Assembly: GCF_037975245.1 (NCBI RefSeq)
Contig: NC_092565.1
Location: 3,772,499 to 3,836,498, forward strand
Source: Apostichopus japonicus
Lineage: Eukaryota; Echinodermata; Holothuroidea; Aspidochirotida; Stichopodidae
Direction of reading: 5' to 3'
DNA: 64,000 nt
Below, piece by piece: positions 1 through 15,100 of the stretch. The notes beneath the pieces are model-generated. The model had not been told where the DNA came from. It was given only the letters and a program-made list of their open reading frames with translations, and ran no database searches. The first letter of the stretch is position 1. Each line of letters starts with the position of its first letter. Both the position numbers and the translations under genes were made by a program.

Positions 1-175
1 ACCGCCTCTGTCGAATGGGGAGACTTGATAGTCACCGGAGATAACGTCATACAAGTTGCGGGACCAGATCAGAGTCAAGGGAATTTCCCAGTGGGGACAA
101 CCAGCGTCGATTACCTCTTTCAAGACGGACAAGGAAGATTTGTGCTCTGTTCTTTTGCTGTGACGGTGACTGTTG
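1..175 (+). CDS. HYR1 exon (5' truncated by window)
   Basis: The frame from base 1 gives a HYR C-terminal half with the signature SVEWGDLIVTGDNV, then a PVGTTSVDYLFQDGQGR core and CSFAVTVTV. The donor is G|GTACG at 176, leaving phase 1. It closely matches the HYR2 and HYR4 exons. Confidence 0.85.
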
Positions 176-3100
176 GTACGTTGTAGCTTGTACTGTTCTG
201 TGGGTGCAATCTTTACTAATGGTTTACTCGTATATATCAACACTGACATTTATGTATGAGAACCTTGTATACACATTTTATGTTAGATACAAGTTTCTCA
301 TACAAAAATATGTCAAGCAATTACTAGTCTCTTGGTTTTCTGGATGACCTACTTATACCCATGGATGGAGAAGTAGTGCTTCATGATCAATTCAGAATAT
401 GTGTCATGTAGGCCCCTATGTTTCTTGTTTTCTTTACTGATTCCGTCATATTTCAGTCTTTAAATTCCTTTAATTCACAGTGGTTTCTGCAGCCCCAATG
501 GTGGTGAACTGTCCAGGTGACATATCACGGACTGTGGTGAATCCGACGGATGTCGCCTTTGTTGATTGGGAAGATTTGATCGTGACCGGAGATAACGTCT
601 CACCAATTTTAGGACCAGATTTGAGTCAGGGAAATTACCCCGTGGGGACACAGAATATTGTGTATTTCTTTAGGGATGGACAAGGAAGAATCGTGTCGTG
701 TTCTTTCACTGTGACAGTGACCGTGGGTATGTTGTCACGCTTATTTGTGTGCTGTCTTTCAAGAATGTTTAACCCATATATTGTGTAAAGTTTTTTGTTG
801 TTTTTTGTTGTTGTAATGTGTATGTGTAACCTGCTTGTAGTTACTCTAACTACAATTCACAGTTAATAAACATCATACGTGGTACATGGATCCTTCTCGT
901 TGTGAACGAGAACATTTTTTTCTATTCTGTGAAGGTTAAAAGCCATTTGAAGTGAAACATAGCTCAATCTGATAACCCTTGTAAATGTGATACATCTTTG
1001 GTAGAACTTCATACGTGTTATGTACAAGCCCCTAGCTTGGTAAATACAAACCTCTATGGAAATTGGTGGAGGTCAAAAGCACAGGTCAGAAGCTAACCTC
1101 TTGTTAATATGATAGATAGAAAAGCTTATCTTGTTTGAACTTCATACTTGGCATGTATATAAAATCCCCATTGGTGAATGTCATCTGAGGAGTGCAGAAT
1201 TTACAAATTATGAAACCTTCCAAACATGGTATCTCAAGAACGACTGTTTTTCTTTATCAGAGAATGATAAAATGTGATGTGAAGTCATCAGAGGTGAAAG
1301 GCTGCAAACTCTGTTACAGATTGTCTCAAGAAGAGAAACTTGGTTGTACCCTGATACACTTCATGATGATTACTGATAATGGTTAACAATATAAACATTG
1401 TTCAGTCTAAGAGAACCTCCCAATATCAGAATCCTATAAAAGATGCAGCAAACATCAAAATTATGATGTCAAAACCTCAATGCATAATTTTCATTTCTGG
1501 TATATACTTGGTGTTCCATGTACATGCAATAAGGATATCATTTTACAAGATGAAGGCACAGATTGACTGCAATTACTTCTGAAATATCCGATAATGTCAT
1601 AATCGAATTTCTTTTTTGATTAGATCAAAAGTATATATAGACATCATAACAGCTTTCGGTATGGAACCTTGTTCAAGTTTTTGCATATATTAAACAGTAA
1701 GACTGTTTATATTTCTCCTTTTTTTTGTTTTTGGCTTTCTTGTTTTGTTCACAGCTGAGATTCCATTACCGATGGTAGAGAATTGTCCAGCAGATCGTAT
1801 GGAGACTGTCAACAGTCCCTTGGGCTCTGTGACCGTCGACTGGGCGGACTTGATCGTGACCGGACAAGACGTCCGACAAGTGTTCGGCCCTACGGTCAGC
1901 AGAGATGTTTTCTCTGTCGGCAGCAGAACCATTCAATATTTCTTCCAAGATGGATTGGGGCGAACGACCTCATGTTCTTTCACCGTGACGGTGACGACCG
2001 GTTAGTCACCCACCCAGAGAAGAAATATTTCTCAATTATGCAAATTTAGCTTTATGAGACTTTTGAGTGTATGATTTTTTAGACCGACAGAAATTAAGAT
2101 TTCATTTTCTTTGAGATTGTCCTAGAGAAACGGTTTAAAAAAAAAAAAATTATTGCTGGTCATGTTTCTATGACTCATTTGGTTTTAAGATATACACCTT
2201 TTTAGAATGTGTTAAATCTTTGTTATTCTGCTTTAAAGCTAAATTGATAAATGGTTAGCCTATGTCAGTTCCTCAGTGTGGAAAGCCTAAATGTTAATTT
2301 CAAATCCATTGTACTGGTATAAATTGTAACAATTCAGCCACTTCATATGAGCAATTACATTTGCATATTCCTGGATGAGTGTATAGTCTAGTGGTTACGC
2401 CGGCGTCTCCCAGTCATGAGATCCCCGGTTCGATTCCCCGCCGACAGCAATGTGTGTCGTCTGGCAAGGTTGTTGTTCAATAACAACTTCCCGACATGGA
2501 CGTTAAATGGATGTGTGCCGAGAGATTGGCTTCGGTCAGCTTGCGAGTCTATAAGCCTCCATGGCTTCTTTCGCGAGTTCCTGCTTGCGGGAAGATCACA
2601 TATACATACATACATACATACAAAATTAAAGACCATTTGTGGTTGACAGGTTTGTACTAAATTGTAAACATGTTAATTTGGAGCGATGAAAGTCTTACAT
2701 GTTTGCCAACTGGGTCTGTGTATGTAGACTTAATAGTCCAGTCACTTTTATAGATGAAACCCCTCCAATTTTAACTTAGAGTCATTTCTAAAAAATTATT
2801 CAAGTGATATTGAAACACAGCCTGGACCGATAGCAGTCAGCTCTTTTTGAACGGTCTACAAGATATTAAAAATAGATAATTTTGTGCATTATTGAAAAGT
2901 CACCCATTAAGATGAATTATAGCAACTGACATAAAATTTCATCATGATTGAGTGATCCCTTTAATACACAATGATTAAAAACTTGCAGCAGCTTCTCCAG
3001 CCCCGATGGTGGTGAACTGTCCGGTGGACATCTCACAGACCGTGACCAACCCGCTGGGTGCTGCCTCTCTCGATTGGGAGGACTTGATGGTCACTGGAGA

Positions 3101-6100
3101 TAACGTCATGCAGATTACAGGACCAGCTTTGAGTCAAGGAAACTATGGTGTAGGGACAACTAGCGTCGATTACCTCTTTCAAGATGGACAAGGAAGAATT
3201 GCAGTATGTTCTTTCACTGTGACGGTGACTGTGGGTATGTTTTCCTTTTCATCTGATTATCATTGAAAAAATTTTTATTGAGTACATCTTTGGTCAGTGG
3301 AAGTATTTGATATCAATGTACTTTTTTGCAAAGTTAGGAAAGAAAAATATTCATGACTTTTAATAGTAATTATACTAACTGCAATTTTTTAAGGAGAAAA
3401 CTATTCATCAGCATTGAGAATCATGCTAAGAATGGTGCAATACGGCAATGGCAATATCAAACAAAGTTACTGTCTTGGAATGATTCAACAACAAATTTGA
3501 AAATATATCACAAATTTTATGAAGTTATCTGCATCATTACGCAGATCTTGCCTATGAGTGAGTCCATCCTAGATTCCCCGCTTTTTCCAGTAAAAATTAA
3601 TGAGCCATTGGTAGGTTAGGTTGGGTAGGGTACCCTAGTTTTTACGGAAAAAATTGGGGTATCTTTCGTGGAGTTTCCTATACCGGCAAGTTCTGCCTAA
3701 TGATGGAAACGTACATGTGTTTTTAATATTGTTGAATTTTTGTTGGTATGGTTTTATTTCCCTATGTTTTGTTTATCAGAAATGGATAGCTTAGAAGGAT
3801 GTGAGAAAAAAGTCTAATAAAGTCTAAAAAATAAAGTCTAAAAAATTGTCTATGCTGAAAACTCAAACAATGAGATACTTGAGTCCTAAATACATGCAAT
3901 GGTTGCTGGGGCTCTCGCTTTCCAGACATTCACCGTTGGTTCCACAGACGATGTAGTATTTCATTGATAAGATTTATTTATTTTTTTATTATGAGCTTTA
4001 ATAAGTATAGTTCTCAGGCTACCTCCTATATAGTTTACCAATCATGAGTTAAAAACAATTTGAAATCTTCCTTTTACAATGGTATGACCACCCTGTGACA
4101 CCATGACAAATGGTATGACCACACTGTGACACCATGACAATTGGTATGACCATCCTGTGACACCATGACAACGGTATGACCATCCTGTGACACCATGACA
4201 AATGGTATGACCACACTGTGACACCATTAGAACGGTATGACCAACCTCTGACAACTTTGAATAATTTTTATATCTGTCCTCTTCAACAGAGGATCCTGGC
4301 AGTCTGTTTACTGGTTGCCCTGGAGACATTACCACAACAGTTTTACAGGGCAGTGGAGGTAGCATTGTAACATGGACCCCACCCACTGCCAGAGACCAGA
4401 GTATCCAACTGTTGAATAATCCACGTCAACCGGGATCCTTCTTTGGAGTCGGCGTCGAAACCGTCTCTTACGTCTATTTTGAAAATCTTGTCGAGCAATG
4501 CCAGTTTACTATTTCTGTTCTGGAAGGTATGTTGTTCTGATTATGTATACCATCTGTGTTTTTTATTAATGCTTAACTCGGTTACATTTCTCACAGAGAC
4601 ATCAAACATGATGATAATATCTGAAAAGCTTCCCACATCGATGGAGTTGCTTCATTTTCCATCTATGTTTGGCATCTCCCATCCCACCTCCCCCCACCCT
4701 TTTTTTCCCACAAATGGGATACATTTTTGTTTGATATTTGTGCATTTTTGATATAAATTAATGTACTGCATGTTTCATATTAATGCACTTTTTTTGTATA
4801 AATGTTTAGTTTAAGTCGAGATGACTTTATTGTCATGTAACAGCATGAAATATAATGAATTTACTCTCTTAAGGTCCCTTAGGATATTTCTAGGCTCTTT
4901 CGCCTAACGTTAACTGAACCCCCCCTCCCCCAGGGCAAGGTTCACATTCTGCACCTATCCCGTAACGACATTACGTTATGATGAGTAGCTATTGTATTAT
5001 TTCAGATGTCACCTCCACAGAGCTCTTAACATAATAATAATAATAATATACAGTTCTTATAAAGCGCAAAAAAACATTAAAAAAATTTTGATGCGCTGAA
5101 AAACACACCCACCTTTTTACAATGATCATTATCTCTAAACATAGGACAGGCTTGTTAACTGAGATCTGTTGACCATAAACAATACATGGGATGCTGAGGG
5201 GTAGGGGGGGCGGTGAGGTTGATATGAAGATATATTACTGTATAAACATGAAGTGCAGCATCAACACAACCAGGTCCGTGGTCAGGATCGTCTTTCGTGT
5301 TTCTGTTGGAAACGTGACGGCATCAGTTTAACGGCACAAACAACACATGTAACAGGGCATCAAATATTCAGGGTGACATTGTTGTGATATCAGCAACGGT
5401 TTGGTGTTAGTGGGATTCCTAAAAACTGCTTCTCCTAATTAGGCCGGGGATGTAAGTGGTAGGGAGTATCTGGATGACTTTCCCCACCCCCTTCCTCCAT
5501 CCCTATCATACTTGCGAGGCATTGTAATGGATATATTGTTATGGAAAATACATTTGATAATCAATTAATTTTAATTTGTCGTGCTTAATTCAGCCACCCC
5601 TTGCGACATGTCGTCCTGCCTGAATGGTGGCACCTGCATCCCTGTGTCACTGGCTGAATTCATTTGTGTTTGTTCAGGGTGTTTCAGAGGAGACCGATGT
5701 GAAACTGGTAAGTCCCTACCAATGAATCAGATTCTAGTGTATAACTGCAATTGTATATACTAATGACTATCGATATGAAATCACAGAGAGGAACTGTTAT
5801 GTTGCTAGCACCAGTGCCGTTTGCCCGAACATGCAGAGGTTAATATCAGAGCTGCCAACATACAGTACCTGTCTTTCAAAACTTTAGGGAGATGACCAAT
5901 TTTTTCCATCACCAAATATTCAGGCGATTGTGGAAACAATCAGGAGAATGGGACAAAATCCCTCTAAAACAGCATAGCAATATAAAAAGTAAGGTAGAAA
6001 CTGTTTTTTTTTGTTGTTACGTCACCTCTGCAACAACTAGACAGACCGCATTGAAGTAATTATTTATTTTGTCTTGTACATGTGAGTAATTTATTAATGC

Positions 6101-9100
6101 TACTGATAAGATACAAAATTAGCATATCACAGTAGAGATTTTTGTTGCAGTTGCTTTTTTGAAGAAATTAGCTTTTCATGCTAAATAACAGTTTGGAGCA
6201 ACTAACTATATTTATTTGGCTTGCTATCTACAGTATCATAAAAAATAAATAAGATGTAATCAATATATAATATTAACAGCAAAGAGTAAATTTGTTTGAA
6301 TTCGTCAGGCAGATTGTTACCATTTTTGTTCATATATGAAAGCTTTCTTCACAATTCTCTTCTTGCCTGCATTTCAGTGGCAGATGCTTGCAGCAACAGC
6401 CAGTGCCAAAATGGTGGTACATGTCAACTTTACATTGGGTCATGTGACCAATATTTCTGCCAGTGCCCGCCATGTTTTACAGGCACTGAATGTCAATTGA
6501 GTAAGTACTGGTTAACTTTTTATGCAGTGTTTGTCTTGATGGTGTAGGATTCTTTATTTTTTCGGGGGCAGGGGTGGGGTGGGGGTGTTGGTGTATGTAT
6601 TTTTGGGGGGGAAGGGAATTGAACTTTTGCATTAGGAAAGGGGAAGGAGTCTTATGTGTCCTTGGAAACACCCTAAATGCTAGAAACACACAAATGTTGC
6701 CAGGTCATCCTCGAGGAGACATTTAATTTTAATTGGATAATTTTACTTCTCTGTTTCTGTCCAAAAGTGCATGTCATGTCGGAACCATCTTCAACCCCCC
6801 CCCCCTCCTGTCCCTCACCCCCTCACACTGCGTGTTTGGGTCTGATGATCTGTATTAAACCTTGCACCTTATAATGATTTTCATGCAGTAAATGATTCAT
6901 AACATACAGCAGAAGCTACATGGTGTCGCAATACAAATCAAGTCTTTAAACACTTCAATGCATTTTTATTTTTTATTTGATATATATATATATCTATTTT
7001 CTTTATCTTTTGTGTGTCTTCATTTTATGCTCAATATTCTCTCAACAACTAAAGGCACATTCTGGTTTTAATACACCTGTAACAACTCTCTTTATTGTTT
7101 CACCATAAAGGAGCTGACGCATGTGCCTTGACTCAGTGTGCTAATGGTGCTGTATGCACACCTGTTGGTACTAGCTGTACTGAATACAGCTGTCAATGCC
7201 AGGGCTGTTTCACTGGACCTGGTTGTGACCAAGGTAAACTGGTTTTGTCTTTCATTTTATGTCTTAAAATTTGACTAACACGGAAAAGACCAGTTGTATC
7301 TTTGGTGCCGTCTTCAGGGTGACCAGCGATCGGCATATTATTAGGCCCATTACAGAGGAGCATCCCTTAGGCATTGAAGACCCACCAGACCCTCCGTCAC
7401 CCATCAGAATGCAAGACAGCTAGCTTGGAATATGGACTTGTTAAAAACATATTTGTGACCCTATAAAAAGTTTTTGCAACCAATTTTGGGGTCGTGCGCC
7501 AGAGATTGCGAAATGTCCAAGTATAGACTTAATCAAATAATCATTGATATATCTAGTTTTCGAACTGTCGAAGTATAGACTTATAGTCAATGATCATTGA
7601 TCTATATATCTAGTTGATGCCACAGTAATAGCTCACTCCTAATAAGAAGTATAGTGCTGGAGTATATAAAAGTTGTTTGCGTTCTGAAGGAATATAATAA
7701 TATTTCAAAAATTTACTTGCTTGCTTCACCTACCGTGTAGTGACAATGAGTATAACATTTTATTTTACTTGACCTGTGGTTTTGCCTCTGTTTCAGTATT
7801 AGACGCCTGTTTGAACAATCCATGTCAGAACGGAGGGATTTGCAGGCCAGTCGATGGCTCGTGTACGTCTTATACATGTGAATGCCAAGGCTGCATCTCT
7901 GGCTTCAACTGTGAATTAGGTAAGTACTGGTCTATCACAGCGTGACAGTACCCCACTGTATGGTTAAAAGGTATATTCCAGTAGCAGCCAGTGTGGCTGT
8001 AGGAGAAGACTGATTGTGATGCTACATACACAGCCTGGCAATTTACCTAAAGAGGAAAGAACCATACCAGACTCCTACTAGAAAATGACACACCAAGATC
8101 CTGATTTAAACCAGGCTATATATGGTAGATGGATGGTTAATTATCTAATTGCCCTATCGGTTTAACCTTACTCAGAACCGGTCTATTGCTGGATGCACAT
8201 TTCTTGTGCAAAATTATTTTATTTGTAGATGAACGGTTTGTACGCCATAAAAATGAGGAAAGCCATTTCCTATTTAAGTCAATGTTGTTTGATCAATTCG
8301 GTGCTGGCAAAAATACAGTCATAAAATTTCTCCAAAATTTTTTCCCCCTATCTTGCAATCAAACATATCATCAAGATGTGGTAAACATTGACAATTTTGT
8401 CACCAAAAGTTTTGATTGAGCAATATCCATCTAATTTTGAGCTGCTGTGGGAATAAAAAATAAAACAAGTTGTTCTTTTCTGGGTGATATCACTATTGAC
8501 ATGTCTTTGTTTTTTCTTGTTTTGATTCAAACAGCTTTCAACCCCTGTCAGAATCAGCCGTGCCGTAACGGTGGTCTTTGCATAAACGATGCCAATTCAT
8601 GCACAGCTTATACATGCCAGTGTTCGCAATGCTTCACAGGTTTCCAGTGTGAGCTAGGTATTCTCATATTTCGCCACTAAGTTCTTTAATAAATTTGAAG
8701 ACTTTTTATTGTTTCTGGTTTATGGACTTTATTGCTCATAAAATAGTGAAGTTTATATGATGTTTCAGTAGTGTGCCAACTTAATTGCTATTCATATTTG
8801 CACTTGCCCACTTTGCATAGATTTTGCGATGCAATCCTGGATAAGTTATTCCCTGATAATTTGAATTCAAGTGAATCAAGTGGGATATAACCAGACAGCC
8901 AATTTTAGCCTACATTATGTCAACTTTAATATGCAATTTTATCCATTTTTTCTTCTTCAATTTCTTTTGACTCTTTTCTGCAGAAATGTTGAACCCTTGT
9001 GTTAGTGGCTTGCCATGCAACAATGGAGGTACTTGCATACCTAGCCCTGTGGATGGTGGATGCCGTGCCTTCAGTTGTATCTGTGCAAACGGCTTTGGAG

Positions 9101-12100
9101 GACCCACCTGTCTTGAAGGTTTGTTCTACAACTCACTGTGATGACCAGATATGTAGAACTATCATCTTAATACACAAAACTTTTACCAACATATAGTATA
9201 GGATACCATCAAAATTTTACAGTTCAGCAGTGCAGGGGTTTGAGCTTCGAGAATTGCAGTAATTAAAGGCATATATAAAATGTTATTGTTACGAAAAAGG
9301 AACTTAACTACATGCTGTTTTCCACATATGCAATCTCTCAAAATTGAAATTTATCCACGTTCAAGGCCTATGGAAATTGACTTTACTTCTAGTGTGTGAA
9401 GGTTTTGGGCAAGAAAAAGTGAAAACATGAAATTATATTTCCTTTTCTTCCAGATGATATGAAACACATCAGTGTTGTATTTCTTTATTTTTAGACCATA
9501 AAATTTGCAAACTGCCATGCATGTTATTGTGGACTTGGAACCCTCCCCCTCCCTCCAGCTTCCCTCCCTCCCTGTCTCAATGGAGATCTGTCATCACTTA
9601 TTTATCACTTAGTTAATACATCTGAAGGTAGGGTGTATAGCTTTAAGGAAGGGAGGAAAAAATGAAACAATTTGAGGTTTAACTTCATCATGTATCAATA
9701 TGGTTTGTATTGGGAAGTAATAGACCAGAATGCCAACAAGCCAAGAATAACAGCCCTGTTGCTAAAAAGTAGCCTATCGTCTTTCCATTTATCAGTAGGG
9801 GTTTGTATTGGGAAATGATAGATAAGAATGCCAACAAACCAAGAATAACATTCCCTGCCGATATAAAGCAGCTTGTCATGTTTCTGTTTAAACATGAAAG
9901 AGAACAGAGAAAAAAGTTTTGGCTAGAACAGAATTCGAACCAGTGACCTGAGGATTACAATCCCCGAGGCCAATGAACCATATCCAGCCCTTATAGTACC
10001 AACTGAACTTTATCCAGCCCTTATAGTACAAACTGAACTATATTGAGCCCTTGTAGTACCAACTGAACTATATCCAGCCCTTATAGTACAAACTAAACTA
10101 TATCCAGCCCAATTATAGTTGGAAGTAGGCAATCCCTATGCAAGTAGCCATTTCTTTTCTAGGGGGCACTGTTCATAAGCCACAGTACCCCATTGTACGC
10201 TGTTTAATAATTAGAGATCATCACACCCAGTTTCATTTGATATAACATTCCCAGAAAAGAAAACAATGTACTTCAGCTCTCTTTTTTTTCCTTTGTATGT
10301 TAAACTTCATTGTGTTTTAATAATATTGGTGTAGGTATGGGTTCACAAGTCCTCACGGCCACTGATCCCTGTGTCAGCATACCCTGTCGTAATGGAGCAT
10401 CATGCATATCCCGTGGGGCAGAGAGTTACTATTGCATCTGCAGAAATGGTTACCGTGGAAATAACTGCGACGATGCAATTGGTAAGGAAAGATCAAAAGA
10501 CACTTATTCATACCAATCTCTTGCGATATGCTGTACTTATAGAAATTTAGATGCAAAAGTAAAAACTTTTAGCTTATACATGAAACAGCTTCATTTGATG
10601 GTTTTTGTTATATTTTAACATTTAAACAGTCACAATTTTTTAAGTTGTAAGCAGAACAATTAACAGTCAAATTAACACTTAAATGTCATTGAGTCTATCA
10701 CCATGTAGTTGTAACCATCAAATCCTAAAATATAAGCAGGCATTATAAATCATGTTGATTCATCTGAACTTTTGTGTCATGTGGCCATTCATGTTAAAAG
10801 CTCTAATGCGAGCACTATTGTGAATTAATTACTCTGAGATGGAATTCATTATGGCAGCTTCAGATGTATCTGAATTATCTATGCGGAAAACCTGAAAAAG
10901 TGAGAGAGTTGTTTTCAATTGGTTAAGGCAGAGGACTTAAGATCTAAGGTTTGCAGGTTCGAGTCCTGGCGAGCTCATTACGTTGTGTCCTTTGCCTCTC
11001 TTCACCCAGATGTATAAAGTGGGCACTTGCGAGATAAATACAGTTGCGTGTGCCGGTTTGTGGCAGCACCATATGGGAAGTCCCCCAGGGGCCACGTAGA
11101 TGTGGTGCACTGCAGTGCCCCAGAAGGGATTGTTTGAATTGTGCACATGCACTTTGGTGTGTGGGTGTGACAAGTTACCATATGCATATTACCAGGGGTT
11201 AAAGATCTGCTTTATTGGCTCCAATTATAGCACGCCTTAACCTTAACCTTAAATATCTCTGTGCCAGAAGGCACACAAGTCCCGGACATCAATCCTCCAC
11301 TGGGTCCGGTTTGCAGCTGCGTGGCGTGCAGAGTTCCATGTACTCCAGCCTGCCCAGTTCCGCTCCACCTCCACCATTCGTCGCCACGTGGTTTTGGGGC
11401 GGCCTCTTTTCCTTCTTCCTTCAAGTGTCCATCCGAGGGCCACAGCACAGTCGTCGTTTTTGTCTTTCAATTATAGCAAGCTATAGCTAGGAAATTTCTT
11501 TGATTACGTTATCGAACTGCCATGGTCGTAAATCGACCTCAGGCTCCACAATTAGCCTGCACAAGTTCTTAACACCATTGGGCTCTTTGTTTTAACACTG
11601 GAAATATGTTCATGTCTACAGTGTAGTAAATCATAGTGTTCACACATAGACCCTCATACGAGAACAAATATGTGGCAGGCGTTGCAGACTAATTGGTAAA
11701 AAGAGGTCATGTTACGACCAAGGCAGGCCGTTTACGTAATCTCAAGAAACTTTTCATGATAGCTTGCTATAGTTGGGGTCTATACAGAAGACCTTTAACT
11801 GTTGTAAAGTCGTGTAAAACTTAAACAAAAATTAGCCATTTTCATAGTCCTGTGATTGTAATTGTTCATATTTTCAGAAAGTTTTCAGATGAACAAATGC
11901 AATACTACAAAAGCTGTTTATCACTGAATTGGTTAACCTCACAGTAGAGTAACAATATAATTGTGGGTCTAATTGTACGTCAAAGGAAATCAAACAAAAC
12001 CCTAATATAATTAATTTAATAAATTCAACAAATTCTCGCAAGCATTTTTATCAGTTCATCAGAATTAATGTTTGAAACATTAGTTCATAAATGTCAGCTT

Positions 12101-15100
12101 CAGTATAAAAATTACAGCTCTTTAATGAATGTGTTCCTGGGGAAAGTATTTTGTACTTCAAGAATTAACTTGGATAATTGCAGGGTTCTTATTTTTTGGG
12201 GAGGCATAAAATGTAATATTTGTTTAATTTCTCTACAGATGGTGGTTCTGTTCAGAGTTCTTGTTTTGCGGGTTTTTGCCGAAACGGAGGGACCTGCTTT
12301 GACAGCTCTGTGTCCAGTCAGCCATTAACAACCTTCCAGTACAGCTGCCTCTGCCCTACAGGGTTTACTGGCCAAGGATGTATGCTGCAAACATGTGAGA
12401 AAGCACACACAGTGTTACTGTTTAGACTCATTGCGCACTGAATTATTTATTTTTTTATTTATTTTTTCATTAATTCTGTTATTATATTTTATTTTTTAAT
12501 ATTTTTTTCTCTTTTGTATTTTGTCCAACATGCAGAGTATATACATGCTTAACCTATGGTAATATCAATGGATATCTACTGCTTTGACCATCAGCCTGGT
12601 CATTGCATATAGCAACTTTGTAAGGGTTTCCATTTAGGTTGTTTTACTTATTGTTTAAGTCATCAGTGTAAGAGGTATGGGTTTCAAAATTATGGTGATA
12701 TAGTTAATTCTCATTGATAAATGAATCGAACAAACTTTGCAACTAGCTCTACTTTTTAGAGTCGAGACAATGCATTTAAACAAATGCAGCGCTTTTTATT
12801 AAGAAAATGAAAAACTCAGCATTGTTAATAGTATATATGTAAAGGATAATTTTTGGAAGGCGTTAGAATCATTTTGTGTATGTTTGGTTCAAACGATAGA
12901 AAGACAACAAACAACACATTATTACTGGGGGATTTTTTGGGGGGGGGGGAACTTGACAGATTTGTGTGTATTTCATCAAAATCACACACATAGGGAATAA
13001 TATTTATTACCCTTTGGAACACACTGCCTGAATATATTCACAGAAATCGACCTTCCCTTCTTATGCTATATATGCCTGCAACCACACAACCACACACATA
13101 AACACACACAGGTTTAATACCTCATACTATGGAAATAATGTAAATGTTCATCCCTTTGGATGCAAGTTCATCCCTTTTTTTGCAAATCAATCCCTTTGTA
13201 TGCAAATCAATCCCTTTGTATGCAAATCAGTCCCTTTGTATGCAAGTGCATCTCTGCAAAGTTCATCCTTTTGGATACAAAATTATGCACTCTTCACTGA
13301 CATTTAACCTTACATTTATACAGCTGAAAGCAGTTATTGACATTGATTTGTCATTGATAAATCCCTCCCGGATTCATAACAAAATGAAGAAAACATCCAA
13401 AAAATTTGAAAATTTCATGATAAGATTTATATATACTTATGTGGAAATATTGACAAACCTGTTAGAGTCGCCGATGGAATCACAAATGACTCAATGAGTA
13501 GTGGAAATTCATCATTTGGTGAAAAATACATAGTAAGGTGTCTTTAAGTTGGATCAATTTAAACATATCTTGATTGATACTAGTAAGAACTGATAAACTT
13601 GCAAGAAGTGGAAACCAAATGCAGTCTTCTATTTTAAGATCAGTGTTGTGACAGGTCACAAAATATTGAGCTAGTGACTCGAAGATTGTGAAAGATTTTC
13701 CCCATGAAGATAATTCAATGACCTGCAGAGTAAATAATTGAATTTGAGTCAGGAAGATCTCTGGTTGCGACTGACCTCAAGGTCAAATGAGGTGTTACAA
13801 CGACTGTCTGTCTCATATTATGATGCCAGAATTATCTTTGCTGATGCTGTGAAAGTTTAGTCATAAACCGTAAATAATGATTTGATAATATGATATCAAA
13901 CAAAACTCCATGAATAATGAACTAATTATTAACATCTCAAGTATTGTTCTTATTAAATGCGGCAATTTCTCTCCAGCTCTTGCACCATTTCTTGACGAGT
14001 GTGGCAATCTACCAGTGGACTATTGCGGCACGAACGGCTTTTGCCGTAATCTCTACCAGAGCACGTTTGCTGACATACTCCCCATCTGTGACTGCGCTCC
14101 CGGCTTTGCTGGTCAGTTTTGTAACATTCTCGGTGAGTTTTTTGTTCTTCTTAAAATGTAAGCTCAAATTAAAAATAAGAATAATAAAAAAATAATATAA
14201 AATAAAATGTAAGCCCAAATAAAATATAAAACAAAAAATATAAAATAAAATGTAAGCTCAAAATAAAAATAAGAATAATCAAAAATAATATAAAATCCCA
14301 ATTTAAGCTGTCATCAATCCTTTATTGAAATAAACAGCGGGAACATTTAAAATGGATAATTTGCTGATAGTTACCAAGGAGACAAAAATATTTCATAAAG
14401 TACTAGTTGAAAACTTTATCTCATTATCTTCAAATGATCTAGAAATAGTCTCTGGAAGGGAACTATTAAAGATTCATTTACTTTTAGGAAATGAACCACA
14501 GTAGGTGATGGGTGTTGTCATTGTGGTTTGTCAAAATAAGTACTATTTCATTTAAAACCTTGTTATTTAGTGGTTCTTAAATTTTAATGCAATTTTAATA
14601 TGTTTACTTGGCTTTAAATATACTCTGAGATCAGGGTTCATATAAATGCAACGTTTGATTCTTATTTCCCTCCCTGTGGATAAGTAATTTGTACATTATA
14701 AAGAATGGCAAATAGATTTTCTGCTCAGTTGCAATGGTCATTTTCACTGCTGTTGTCATGGAAATACATTCTTCATCAAAAAGACCACAAACTTCAAAAA
14801 AGTCCCATCTCTGCAATCAAATATGCTATCATGAGCACATTTTCACCATTAAGTTACAAATATAGAAATTTCACAGCAAATTCAGTTTTGAAACAGTCAT
14901 TTTTGACCGTGTCATATATAAAACTCTATTACCAAACAATATTGGCAAAAGTCTGATAATGTTTCATTTATCTTTAGTGCTGGATTCTTCTGTGTCTTTT
15001 GTTGATGAGCCATATCATCTGATTGTTGCCTTCACAAATCGTTTTAATAGCTCGTTAGTTCCTCAGCCTTTAATTCTTGATACTGAACTTAACTCTGTTA

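Noticed and set aside
2376-2450. Functional tRNA gene
   Set aside because: The A and B boxes are good, but the sequence continues into a SINE body with a TACA tail that recurs elsewhere in the window, and the cloverleaf is incomplete.
11236-11253. Interstitial telomere repeat (CCTTAACCTTAA)
   Set aside because: There are only two to three units, the sequence differs from TTAGGG, and the position suits a LINE or SINE 3' tail.
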